Shown here piece after piece: positions 42,373 to 50,619 of a stretch of 64,000 bases of DNA (its first letter is position 1; each line of letters opens with the position of its first letter). The translations under genes were made by a program, and so were the position numbers. The notes beneath the pieces were generated by a model. That model worked only from the letters and a program-made list of their open reading frames with translations, searched no databases and was not told the origin of the DNA. This DNA comes from Oribacterium sinus (lineage in GTDB: Bacteria; Bacillota; Clostridia; Lachnospirales; Lachnospiraceae), in the NCBI RefSeq assembly GCF_014202695.1, contig NZ_JACHHH010000006.1, positions 112,995 to 176,994 of the forward strand. Reading direction: 5' to 3'.

Positions 42373-43891
42373 CTCCGGGCCCCTGGTCGGAAATAATATA
42401 TTCTTCCGAACTGCTTTCCTCTTGCTTTTGTGTCTCTGTCTTCTTCTCTTCCTGTTTTACCGCAGACTTCTCTTCCGTTTTTGCAGCTCCGGCATTTTCC
42501 GAAGAAGGGAGCTGACTTGCCGCCGGAGATTCCGCTACCGCTTCTGCAGATGCTTCCGCTACAGCAGTTTCTTCAACCGGCATCTCCGGAATTGGAAGAG
42601 CCGTTCCATTTTCCAGGCCTCTTTCCAAGGGAACGCCGGAAAGCATATAAAGCTCATGAAAATTCTCCCGTTCCTCTTTAGAGGCAAAAAGCAAAAGAAT
42701 CTGTCCTTTGGGAAGAATTTCCTTCGTGTATATGCCTAAATAACTGCTTCCTTCCATACTGTAGCTGGCGGTAAGAATCCCGTCCACAAGACAATTCCCC
42801 TGATTCGCTCCGGGAACCAAGGAAAGAGACTGGGCCAAAATGCCATTTTTTTCTAACATACCTAAAGCTTCCATTTTTTCCCTTGGAAGCAGTAAGCCTG
42901 TATCTCCGATTTCATGAAATTCTTCTTTAGAAATCTTTATGCAATAGGGCTCCTGCTCCAATAAACTATTTAAGGGAGTTTTTAAGCTATCCTGCGCGTT
43001 TTCTTCGCTTTTCGCCACATCTTCCTGCCCTTCCATCCCGGGCTTTTCAATAGCCTCTATAAAGGCATTAGGGTAAAAACGCTGAACAAAGCCGGAGTAG
43101 GCCTCCCTTTCCGTCAAAAAGGCTTTGGGGTCAGTTTGCTTTTTTGCCATAAGCTCTGCAAGATTCATGACTTCCATGCCATAATATTCTGCAAGATTCT
43201 TCACCACAAAAGCATTGTCCTTGGTATGCCTATCCTCCGCAAATGCCCGGTCTCCAATCAGGCACAAAATCTCTGCCTGTGGAAATTTCCTTTGGCAATC
43301 CCGCAGCAATAGCTCGTAATAATAAGGAAAAGTATAAGGATTGTCATAATCCGAAAAGGAAAGAAAAATCACATCTCCGGAAAGCTCTTCCTCCTGTAGT
43401 TTCAGATATCCGGATAAGGCAGTAGCATTTCCGGGAAGCTCCGGAATATTCCATTCTACCTTTCCGCCGTATTTTTCTTCCAGTGCTCCCTGAACAGTAG
43501 TGAAAAAGTCATTCTCCGACTTTAAATAGTCATTTCCAAGAAAAAGAAGCTTAAGCTCCCCTTTTGTCTTTAATTTGTTGATACTGTTGGAAATCTTATT
43601 CTCTTTTTGATCTCCCGACTTTTCATCCTGCTCAGCAACTACCGTTTCTCCGTTATGCCGATTCCTTTCCGCTATCACATTTTTCCCATAACGATATACC
43701 CCATAGAGAAAAATTCCTGAAAGTAAAAATGGTAAAAGAACGAAAAAGAGGAGAAAAGGACTTTTCCCCTTTCTCCCATAGGATTTTCTCTCTTTTTCTT
43801 CTGAACCCTCTTCCTTGGCTTCATGAACAAAAGCTTCTCCGGACTTTTGCATGCTCAGTACTTCCTGCTTTTGCTTTTCTTCCCCTTGCAC
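42362..43891 (-). CDS. Membrane-anchored SGNH-hydrolase-like protein
   Basis: 509 residues from a GTG at 43891, or 496 from an ATG at 43852; both have plausible sites. A cytoplasmic Glu/Lys-rich segment (1-42) is followed by one membrane span (FLLFFVLLPFLLSGIFLYGVY) and an extracellular part. LKLLFLGNDYLKSEND, SGDVIFLSFSDYDN and a later His/Asp-containing stretch resemble SGNH/GDSL blocks, but the expected catalytic Ser after Gly-Asp is missing (GNDY). The C-terminal 70 residues are Ala/Glu/Lys-rich low complexity. It lies between an L,D-transpeptidase and a nuclease-like gene; a wall-related role is inferred from the neighbour only. Confidence 0.55.
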   Translation of the reverse strand: MQGEEKQKQEVLSMQKSGEAFVHEAKEEGSEEKERKSYGRKGKSPFLLFFVLLPFLLSGIFLYGVYRYGKNVIAERNRHNGETVVAEQDEKSGDQKENKISNSINKLKTKGELKLLFLGNDYLKSENDFFTTVQGALEEKYGGKVEWNIPELPGNATALSGYLKLQEEELSGDVIFLSFSDYDNPYTFPYYYELLLRDCQRKFPQAEILCLIGDRAFAEDRHTKDNAFVVKNLAEYYGMEVMNLAELMAKKQTDPKAFLTEREAYSGFVQRFYPNAFIEAIEKPGMEGQEDVAKSEENAQDSLKTPLNSLLEQEPYCIKISKEEFHEIGDTGLLLPREKMEALGMLEKNGILAQSLSLVPGANQGNCLVDGILTASYSMEGSSYLGIYTKEILPKGQILLLFASKEERENFHELYMLSGVPLERGLENGTALPIPEMPVEETAVAEASAEAVAESPAASQLPSSENAGAAKTEEKSAVKQEEKKTETQKQEESSSEEYIISDQGPGDVR

Positions 43892-43927
43892 TTCTCATCC
43901 TTCTTTCTACTATACTTTTCTTTTCCC

Positions 43928-45274
43928 TTAATGATGACAAATAATCGGCATACCCTGATAAACAAACTGGTACAAATCCTTTGCAATCTGAGGAGGAAGA
44001 TTCACGCATCCATGAGACCCGCCTCTTAGGTAAATATTTCCTCCGAACCGGTTTCTCCACCAAGCATCATGAAAACCGATTCCTCGATTAAAGGGCATCC
44101 AATAGCTCACCTTAGTTTCGTAATCTTCACCCTTCAAAGTAGCATTCTTTGTCTTATAGGTAAGGGGATAAATACCATCCGGTGTTCCGTTGTTTCTGGA
44201 TACGTTTCCGGTCACACAGTCAGAGCTAAGCTTGATTTCTCCATTTTCTACATAAAACATTTTTTGTTTTGCAATATCCACTTCCACATAGGTATTTCCT
44301 AAATCGGAGGCTCCTCTTCCCGTTGCCACCGTGTCATACTCCGCTTCTCTGGATACCGCTTCATTGGACTTTAAATTTGTAAGAAGTGCCGCTTCTTCTT
44401 TTTTTACGGAAAGAGAAAAACCGTATTTTCCCTTCAACAAAAGTACTCTTCCGTCTTCTGTATGAAAAGCTCTTTCTTTCCCTGCGGTGTCGGTAAGCGC
44501 CTTTAGCTCTTTTACATAGTCCTTTAATGCCTTTTTATTGAATTCTCCGTTTTCCATCCATTGGTGGTATCGGTCCGGGGTCAGTTCAACTGTCTCACCG
44601 GAAAAGTTGTAACGAAGAAGAGCTTGCAAGCTTTTATTTTTTTCCTCTGCCACCGGTTTTAGCTCTTCCGTTTTCGCCTCGGGCTTTTGATAAAAATCTC
44701 CCTCTCGAAGATCAATTCGGGAACTTCCTTCCGAAATGGCCTGAATCAGCATAGTCCGAAATTTATCCCGATCGATTTTCCCGCTCCACTGCTCATCTCC
44801 CACCGCATAGCCTTTTCCGGGAATATAGGCAGTAAGAAAGGCAGCCCTTGCTTCTTCATCACTGTCATGCTTTTCAAGATACTTTGTAATAAAAGCATTC
44901 AGAGCAGCTTCATCATAGTGCAGGCTTCCTTCTAAATCATAATTCTTTTTCTTTCCCAAAGAAAACAAGAGATAGAAGGAATCCGGTTTTGGAATATGAG
45001 AAAAGTCGGAATCATAACGAAGCTGAATATCCTTTCCATAAAGATCCTCCTGATGACCGTTTTTATCGATGATAACAAGATGATAGGCATCCTGTCTTTT
45101 CTGTGAGAATAATTCCTGAGCTTCTTCCCTCTTTAAAAGAGAAACATCGACATTCTCAATGTAGGTTCCGGGAAAAAAACGACCGGACAGCAGACTTAAG
45201 CCTATTAAAACAATGCATACTATGGATAAAATGCTTATTCCCAAGGAGCATAACAACGCTTTTTTCAATTTCAA
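43928..45274 (-). CDS. L,D-transpeptidase (YkuD) with N-terminal peptidoglycan-binding-like region
   Basis: 448 residues. One N-terminal membrane anchor (about 8-30), then an extracellular putative peptidoglycan-binding region, then the YkuD domain with GIGFHDAWW and catalytic SHGCVN (Cys423) near the end. Such enzymes make 3-3 cross-links in peptidoglycan or attach proteins to it. The start ATG at 45274 follows AAAGGA and lies 6 bases after truA. Confidence 0.92.
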   Translation of the reverse strand: MKLKKALLCSLGISILSIVCIVLIGLSLLSGRFFPGTYIENVDVSLLKREEAQELFSQKRQDAYHLVIIDKNGHQEDLYGKDIQLRYDSDFSHIPKPDSFYLLFSLGKKKNYDLEGSLHYDEAALNAFITKYLEKHDSDEEARAAFLTAYIPGKGYAVGDEQWSGKIDRDKFRTMLIQAISEGSSRIDLREGDFYQKPEAKTEELKPVAEEKNKSLQALLRYNFSGETVELTPDRYHQWMENGEFNKKALKDYVKELKALTDTAGKERAFHTEDGRVLLLKGKYGFSLSVKKEEAALLTNLKSNEAVSREAEYDTVATGRGASDLGNTYVEVDIAKQKMFYVENGEIKLSSDCVTGNVSRNNGTPDGIYPLTYKTKNATLKGEDYETKVSYWMPFNRGIGFHDAWWRNRFGGNIYLRGGSHGCVNLPPQIAKDLYQFVYQGMPIICHH

Positions 45275-45280
45275 TCCTTT

Positions 45281-46030
45281 CTAATCGTAAAGAACCTTCA
45301 TAAGACAAAGTCCCTTTGCCGGTACCGTGTAACCGGCTTGCTGCCTATCCTTTGCATCAATAATCCCGGGTATATCCCCGGCTTTTCTTTTATGATAGCC
45401 TACTTCCAGAAGTGTCCCTACCATAATCCGAATCTGGTACTGCAAAAATCCGCTGCCTTCAAAGTAAAATCGAAGCAGATTTTGACTTTTTTGAATACGA
45501 ATACTGCTTATGGAACGAATGGTGGATTTCTTCATCTTAGGATTACCGCAGAAAGATTTAAAATCCTGTTTTCCGATCAAAAACTTTGCCGCCTCCTGCA
45601 TAGCCTCCAAATCAGGCTCTTCCTCCAAATGGAGCAAAATCTTTCGATCAAAAACCGGTTTTGTTCTTCCGATATAGCAGGAATAGCGATAGATTTTCCC
45701 CAGGGCATTGTATCTGGCATGAAAGCGGGGGCTGACCTTCTTTACAGAGACAATGGCAATATCTTCCGGAAGATAACGATTTCCGTAATCCTGAATCTCT
45801 TCCTCGGAAAGCTCCGTATCCAAAAATACATTGGCACACATCCCTCTGGCATGCACCCCTGCATCGGTTCTGGAGGCACCGATAATCTCTACTCCCTCTT
45901 CATTTCCCGGAATTCTGGAAAATACCCCTTCCAGCTTGCCCTGAATGGTCGCTTCCTGATCCTTCTGTTTTTCAAATCCAAAATATCGGGAGCCGTCATA
46001 GGCAACGATAAGCTTATAATTTTCCTTCAT
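45281..46030 (-). CDS. truA: tRNA pseudouridine synthase A
   Basis: 249 residues. It forms pseudouridine at positions 38-40 of the tRNA anticodon arm. The catalytic Asp is in GASRTDAGVHARG, YDGSRYFGFEKQ lies at the start, and LLRFYFEGSGFLQYQIRIM is in the C-terminal half. The start ATG at 46030 has AAAGGA; it begins 9 bases after the LysR gene. Confidence 0.97.
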   Translation of the reverse strand: MKENYKLIVAYDGSRYFGFEKQKDQEATIQGKLEGVFSRIPGNEEGVEIIGASRTDAGVHARGMCANVFLDTELSEEEIQDYGNRYLPEDIAIVSVKKVSPRFHARYNALGKIYRYSCYIGRTKPVFDRKILLHLEEEPDLEAMQEAAKFLIGKQDFKSFCGNPKMKKSTIRSISSIRIQKSQNLLRFYFEGSGFLQYQIRIMVGTLLEVGYHKRKAGDIPGIIDAKDRQQAGYTVPAKGLCLMKVLYD

Positions 46031-46039
46031 GAATATCCT

Positions 46040-46951
46040 TTATAAAATCTTCTGCTTTTCAACATGATTCTGCATCATCTGTAAGAATAGCTTCACTCGA
46101 TTGCTCATGGGATAATGATTGTTGCTAACCAAATAAATTTTACGAAAATATCCGTCCTCCTGCAGCGGAAAATCCAAAAGCTCCTTATTCTTTATAGCAT
46201 TTCTTGCTGCAAGACGGGAAACTATGGCTACCCCAATGCCTTCCTTAACGGAAAGCAAGATGGCACCGGTATTGGCAAAACGAGCCACCACCTTTAACTC
46301 CTCCGGTTTTAAGCCCATCTGTGTTAAAAGATTTATCGCCTCTTTTTTCGTGCCGGAACCATTCTCCCGCATAACAAAATCTGCCTTTCGCAAGAAAGAA
46401 AGATCTCCTTCCTTCTGCTTATTCTGGTAAAATTCCGTATTGGGTGTGACCAAAATTAATTCATCTTCATAGAAAGGCAGAAAATTGCAGTTAGACATGG
46501 GAACGATGGATCCGGAAAAAGCCAAATCCGACCGATGCTCTGCCACATCGGTAACAGCTCCCTTGCTGTCTGTCTCATGAATACGAAACTCTGTATTTGG
46601 GTATCGTTTGCTAAAGTTTGCCAAAATGCCCGGAAGCAGGTATTGCGCCGGAATGGAGGATGCGGAAATAATAATTTCATTTACCTCTTCCTTCTCTTCA
46701 TCTTTAAAAGCATTCCGAATCTTATTGGAAAGATTCACAATGTCCTTGGCATAGAGATAAATCTGCTCTCCTTCATTGGTGGTATGCACTTCTTTTGTAG
46801 TTCTGTTAAAAAGCTGTACCCCCAAGTCCTCTTCCAAACTACTGATATAAGAGCTCACTGTAGGTTGGGTAAGATATAATTCCTTGGCCGTTTGTGAAAA
46901 ACTTTTGTTTTTAACGATACGAACAAATGCTTCTAGCTGTTTAATATTCAT
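46040..46951 (-). CDS. LysR-family regulator, probably selenium-associated
   Basis: 303 residues. The winged helix-turn-helix is at residues 1-60 (MNIKQLEAFVRIVKNKSFSQ, TQPTVSSYISSLEEDLG); a periplasmic-binding-type effector domain follows from about 90. It begins 45 bases after the selD stop in the same direction, the position of the selenium-metabolism-associated LysR regulators seen in other anaerobes. It could sense a selenium or sulfur compound; the ligand and targets are unknown. Confidence 0.8.
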   Translation of the reverse strand: MNIKQLEAFVRIVKNKSFSQTAKELYLTQPTVSSYISSLEEDLGVQLFNRTTKEVHTTNEGEQIYLYAKDIVNLSNKIRNAFKDEEKEEVNEIIISASSIPAQYLLPGILANFSKRYPNTEFRIHETDSKGAVTDVAEHRSDLAFSGSIVPMSNCNFLPFYEDELILVTPNTEFYQNKQKEGDLSFLRKADFVMRENGSGTKKEAINLLTQMGLKPEELKVVARFANTGAILLSVKEGIGVAIVSRLAARNAIKNKELLDFPLQEDGYFRKIYLVSNNHYPMSNRVKLFLQMMQNHVEKQKIL

Positions 46952-46996
46952 GCTACGTCTCCTTGTTGCCTTATTTGCTATTGCTTTGCAAGTTTT

Positions 46997-48037
46997 TTAG
47001 TAGAGAATAATATTTTTCTCTTCTAATTCCCTTACTTCTCCTATACAGGATACCGTCGTATCTAAATCTGCCTTTTCAAAAGCTTCCAGTGCTCTTTCCT
47101 TTTCTTCCATGGGAATACTGTAAAGCAATCCTCCGGAGGACTGGGGATCAAAAAGTAAATCCTGAAATGCCGTGGAAATTCTGCTGACATCCACTTTTGC
47201 CTCCTGGAACTTCCGGTTAGCGTAAGCCCCTGCCGGAATCATACCCAATTCCGCATAATCCAAGCTTTCCGGTATATAAGGTATAGAGGATGAATGCAAG
47301 TGAAAAGTCACCTTGCTGGCCTCTGCCATCTCCAGAGCATGTCCCATCAAACCGAAGCCGGTAATATCCGTGCAGGCATGGACCGTAAATTGATCCATTA
47401 CTTCCTTTCCCTTTCGGTTTAGGGAAGCCATGACACGATAGGACTCCTCTTTTGCTCTCTCACTGGCAAATTCCACCTTGGCGGCGGTATTAATAATTCC
47501 TGTACCAATCTGTTTCGTTAAAAGAATACAGTCACCGGGTTTGGCTCCGTAGTTTTTCTGAATTTTCTTAGGATGTACAAGACCGGATACGGTAAGGCCG
47601 TAGAAGGGCTCATCGTTTTGAATGGAATGTCCTCCAATCAAGATGGCTCCGGCTTCTTTTACCTTATCCGCTCCTCCCTTCATGATTTCGGATAAAACAT
47701 CAGGAGAAAGGCAATTCGGAAAACCGACTATATTCAAGGCTACCTTGGGAATGCCTCCCATCGCATAAACATCGGAAAGGGCATTCGCCGCTGCAATCTG
47801 TCCAAACAGATACGGGTCATCCACTACAGGGGTGAAAAAATCCACTGTTTGAATCATTGCCAAATCCTCTGTAAGCTGGTAAACCGCTGCGTCATCAGAA
47901 GTATCCAACCCTACCAATACATGAGGATCAAAATCAAATTTTGGAAGCTTGCTCACAACCTGAGCAAGGGTCTCCGGACCTATTTTCGCGGCTCAGCCGG
48001 AAAGTTTGGTCATCTGGGTTAACCTAAGTTTACTCAT
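46997..48037 (-). CDS. selD: Selenophosphate synthetase SelD, itself a selenoprotein (in-frame UGA = Sec)
   Basis: 346 residues when the TGA at 47993-47995 (codon 15) is read as Sec, giving KLSG-U-AAKIGPETLAQ, the normal active-site context where other SelD proteins have Cys or Sec. The start ATG 48037 has GGGAG upstream. A gene caller ignoring UGA recoding would begin only at codon 28 and lose the active site. SelD makes selenophosphate from selenide and ATP for Sec-tRNA synthesis; DPYLFGQIAAANALSD and GGHSIQNDEP are ATP-site motifs. As a selenoprotein it can link its own supply to selenium status. Confidence 0.96.
47948..47968 (-). promoter_or_regulatory. SECIS-like hairpin in selD mRNA
   Basis: A perfect 7-pair stem CTTGCTC/GAGCAAG with loop AGGTTGT begins 25 bases after the UGA. 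The GG-U in the apical loop and the distance fit bacterial SECIS elements. Confidence 0.65.
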
Positions 48038-48051
48038 ATCGTCTCCCTTAC

Positions 48052-48090
48052 TTAACAAAGCAGGGAAAGGTACAGAAAACCCCTTCCCTG
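48052..48090 (-). terminator. Hairpin between the glycosyltransferase and selD
   Basis: CAGGGAAGGG (48081-48090) pairs with CCTTTCCCTG (48061-48070) around a 10-base loop. Only a weak T-rich tail (CTTTGTT) follows, so it may be an attenuator or processing site rather than a full stop. Confidence 0.45.
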
Positions 48091-48125
48091 TTATTTCTAT
48101 ATCAGTTTTCTATTGTACGGTTTAT

Positions 48126-49391
48126 CTATAAAAAGTCAAGATAAGACAGGACTTTCTCAGCAATTCCATCCCAGGAGAGATTCCCCATGGAAATCATTTT
48201 AGAATACTCGCTATCCATACATTGAGCAATCTGCTTTTCCAACCGTTCCTCAAATATCGGAAGAACTTCCTCCGGTATTTCATCTGCATTTTTTCGGGGG
48301 GGCAGCTCTACGAAAAAGATAGGCGCGGTGGGAAGATTTTCCGTAAAGAAATCTTCCAGGCCTTCCAAAGCAGTAAGAACAACCTTGTTTCCACAGGCTA
48401 AAGACTCAATCACCGTCATGGGCACTGCATCAAAGAAAGAAGGCAGAAGGAAACAATCGGAAAATTCATACCAGGGTATCAAGTCGGAATAATCCAAACG
48501 ACCTAAAAAGTGAATGGGATAACTGCAGGTCTTAGCCAGGGCATAGACCGCCTCCTTTTCTTCCTGATTTCCGTTATCCCCAACCATAAATAGGCGAAAA
48601 TTCTTCCTTCCCTTTTGATAGAGCGCTTCCAAGCTTCTTAAAAGGGAAAATACTCCCTTTTTCTCTCCCAGCTTTCCGGCAAAAAGCAAGTCCCAATACT
48701 CTCCTTTAACATATTTCTCTCCTGAAGCGGTTCGAATCTCTCTTCTTCTGGGAATACCGTGGGGACTGAGCACATCTCCTGTAGGCAGCCCCAATACTTC
48801 TGCATTGTATCCGATTCCTATATTTATCACTTTTTCAGGCTCCACTCCGTAGAGGCGGAGAACCTCTTGCCGCTGGGCTTCCTTAGGAGTGAAAATCTTA
48901 TCCAGCTTTTGAATGTTTCGGACAATTCTCTCCTTTTCCAAATCATGCTTTTCCATTTGTCGAAGATCTGTATTATGACAAAAAGCAAAGATAGGAATTT
49001 GGGGACATTTTTCCCTCACCAATGCGGTAAGCAAATAAAGATGATGGCAAAGAATCAAATCCGGAGAAAAAACGGACATGACTTCTTCCAGCTTTTTAGA
49101 AAAAGCCCTTTCAAACTGTTCCAACATTTCCTCTGTTAAATCCTTATATCTGGTGCTGTTATAAGGCATTTCATCACTCATTCCCAAAACCGGATAGGGC
49201 AATTCCTCCGATTCATAATACACCGGAAAAAAATCCACGGAGGGAATATCCGGAAGCCTGTCCTCCTTTGTGACCCCGCAAATCACAGCCTGTTCTTCTC
49301 CCAAATGCTGATAGGATTTAAGAATCTCTGTCAGGTAAATACCGGAGCCTGTACTGCTGGGTTTTTGTGTAATGATACTAAGTATTTTCAT
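48126..49391 (-). CDS. Glycosyltransferase family 4-type protein next to tRNA-Sec and selD
   Basis: 421 residues, GT-B fold. The N-terminal Rossmann half starts MKILSIITQKPSSTGSGIY; the C-terminal nucleotide-sugar half has LLFAGKLGEKKGVFSLLRSL and the donor-site acidic stretch PSFFDAVPMTVIESLACG. It has no signal peptide or membrane span, so it is cytosolic. The ATG at 49391 follows GGGGGGAAG, which lies immediately after the tRNA-Sec terminator, leaving no room for a normal promoter. It is followed by selD. The acceptor is unknown; a role in selenium chemistry is inferred from position alone. Confidence 0.8.
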   Translation of the reverse strand: MKILSIITQKPSSTGSGIYLTEILKSYQHLGEEQAVICGVTKEDRLPDIPSVDFFPVYYESEELPYPVLGMSDEMPYNSTRYKDLTEEMLEQFERAFSKKLEEVMSVFSPDLILCHHLYLLTALVREKCPQIPIFAFCHNTDLRQMEKHDLEKERIVRNIQKLDKIFTPKEAQRQEVLRLYGVEPEKVINIGIGYNAEVLGLPTGDVLSPHGIPRRREIRTASGEKYVKGEYWDLLFAGKLGEKKGVFSLLRSLEALYQKGRKNFRLFMVGDNGNQEEKEAVYALAKTCSYPIHFLGRLDYSDLIPWYEFSDCFLLPSFFDAVPMTVIESLACGNKVVLTALEGLEDFFTENLPTAPIFFVELPPRKNADEIPEEVLPIFEERLEKQIAQCMDSEYSKMISMGNLSWDGIAEKVLSYLDFL

Positions 49392-49403
49392 CTTCCCCCC
49401 TAC

Positions 49404-49433
49404 AAAAAAGACTGCCCGATAAAGGGCAGTCTA
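49404..49433 (-). terminator. Terminator after tRNA-Sec
   Basis: Perfect 9-pair stem AGACTGCCC/GGGCAGTCT with a 5-base loop, then TTTTTT on the minus strand. It ends only about a dozen bases before the glycosyltransferase start codon. Confidence 0.82.
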
Positions 49434-49454
49434 AACGGCAAAAGCCGGAATATT

Positions 49455-49552
49455 TGGCGAAGGCGTGTGAGAATCGAACTCACCTAGGATGTTCTACACA
49501 TCCAACACTGGTTTTGAAGACCAGGAGGCTCACCAGGTACCTATCCACCTCC
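49455..49552 (-). tRNA. selC: tRNA-Sec, anticodon UCA
   Basis: 98 bases including an encoded CCA (49455-49457). Anticodon TCA at 49515-49517 (loop CTTCAAA). The acceptor pairs GGAGGTG with CGCCTTC, and the discriminator is G, as expected for tRNA-Sec. There is a long variable arm (TTGGATG/CATCCTA) and a T-arm GTGAG-TTCGATT-CTCAC. It decodes UGA in prdB and selD with SelB. It has a strong promoter upstream and a terminator downstream. Confidence 0.96.
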
Positions 49553-49567
49553 AAATGAACACTGCAC

Positions 49568-49597
49568 ACTATACCATAGAAAAAAATACTCTGTCAA
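49568..49597 (-). promoter_or_regulatory. Strong promoter of tRNA-Sec
   Basis: Consensus TTGACA (49592-49597), an 18-base spacer and TATAGT (49568-49573) on the minus strand, 15 bases upstream of the mature 5' end. Confidence 0.8.
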
Positions 49598-49688
49598 ATT
49601 TCGAAGGGATTCATAGGGAATCACAATAAATTTCTATAGAAAATTCCTATAGAAAACTCAAAAGTGACAAAGCTAAATTCGGAAGCTT

Positions 49689-49925
49689 TTAAAAAAGAAT
49701 TTCATGCACGGCACTGGGTTCAAGACCGGCTTCCTTACAAGCCGCCAAAGTGCTTTCCTTGTTTTCCAAAGCCGTACTCCAGGCAAGTCCGCAGCCTGCA
49801 GAAATCACGGAAGGAAGGGGAATCAGTCTTCCCGATAAATCCTTCTCCTTTCCCAGCTTCTCCATCTGCAGGGCATCCACCGTATTATGAAAGCTTAAAA
49901 TGCATTGTAAAGTTTTCTCTCTCAT
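49689..49925 (-). CDS. DUF3343 small Se/S carrier-like protein
   Basis: 78 residues. Its start overlaps the yedF stop as TAATG. It is a small one-domain protein with HNTVDALQMEK near the start and SVISAGCGLAWS in the middle; the Cys at about 45 and Cys63 could carry sulfur or selenium. DUF3343 proteins often accompany yedF and selD in anaerobes. Function unproven. Confidence 0.8.
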   Translation of the reverse strand: MREKTLQCILSFHNTVDALQMEKLGKEKDLSGRLIPLPSVISAGCGLAWSTALENKESTLAACKEAGLEPSAVHEILF

Positions 49926-50506
49926 TATGGTTTGATTATCTTATCGGACTGCATCTCTGTTTCCACAATCTCATACATGTTGGAAATGATTCCCACAGCC
50001 AACTTCTCCTTGATTTTATAGTAGTCTGCACAAAGCCCGCAGGTCATAATCTTCACACCGGCTTTCTCCAGAGTTTTTAAGTCGGAAAGTACCGGAGAAT
50101 CCTGTGAAGTTAAATAAGCTCCGCTGTTGTAGAAAACCATTGCAGTTGGCAAAGGATCCACATTGCTTAAAGCGAAAACAAAGGACTTAATCAAAGTATG
50201 TCCAAGCTCCTCTGCACCCTCTCCCATCTTATTGGAAGAAAATACCACGGTACAAGTAGCTTCTTTCTCCTTGGATACACCATCCTGCTTCTTCACTTCA
50301 ATACGAACTTCAAATTCTTTCTCTGAAAGCTTTTGGGAGGCTACCGCGTACTGGAATTTCTGTCCCAGCCTCTGTAAATTCTGTACAGCGGTCTCATTAT
50401 CTACCAATACGGTAAGAATTCCTTCCTGCATTTCTTCCATAGCCTTCTTTGCTTCCACCACGGGAAGAGGACAAGCCAAGCCTTTACAATCTAAATTTTT
50501 ATCCAT
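49925..50506 (-). CDS. yedF: YedF-type selenium-metabolism sulfurtransferase-like protein
   Basis: 193 residues. The N-terminal TusA-like domain has C7 and the CPxP motif (GLACPLPVV, Cys12); the C-terminal DsrE-like domain has Cys residues in MTCGLCADYY. Proteins of this architecture cluster with selD and are thought to handle reactive selenium or sulfur for SelD. The start ATG at 50506 has AAGGAG. It lies 113 bases after the cysteine-desulfurase-like gene and overlaps DUF3343 by one base. Confidence 0.9.
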   Translation of the reverse strand: MDKNLDCKGLACPLPVVEAKKAMEEMQEGILTVLVDNETAVQNLQRLGQKFQYAVASQKLSEKEFEVRIEVKKQDGVSKEKEATCTVVFSSNKMGEGAEELGHTLIKSFVFALSNVDPLPTAMVFYNSGAYLTSQDSPVLSDLKTLEKAGVKIMTCGLCADYYKIKEKLAVGIISNMYEIVETEMQSDKIIKP

Positions 50507-50619
50507 TTTGCTTCTCCTTTCAATAATGATTCTCCTAAACTATAAAAAATTCAGGAGAAAAAGTCTAATAAGAAATTATTATAAAAGCAACATTTATATT
50601 GCAAATTAATATAAATGCT

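Noticed and set aside
45338..46045. A 235-codon plus-strand open frame opposite truA
   Set aside because: It lies entirely antisense to truA, whose motifs are complete; no ribosome site and no recognisable protein features.
49620..49665. TTTCTATAGAAA palindromes downstream of the DUF3343 gene as a terminator
   Set aside because: AT-rich short palindromes without a GC stem or a clear T run; more likely compositional.
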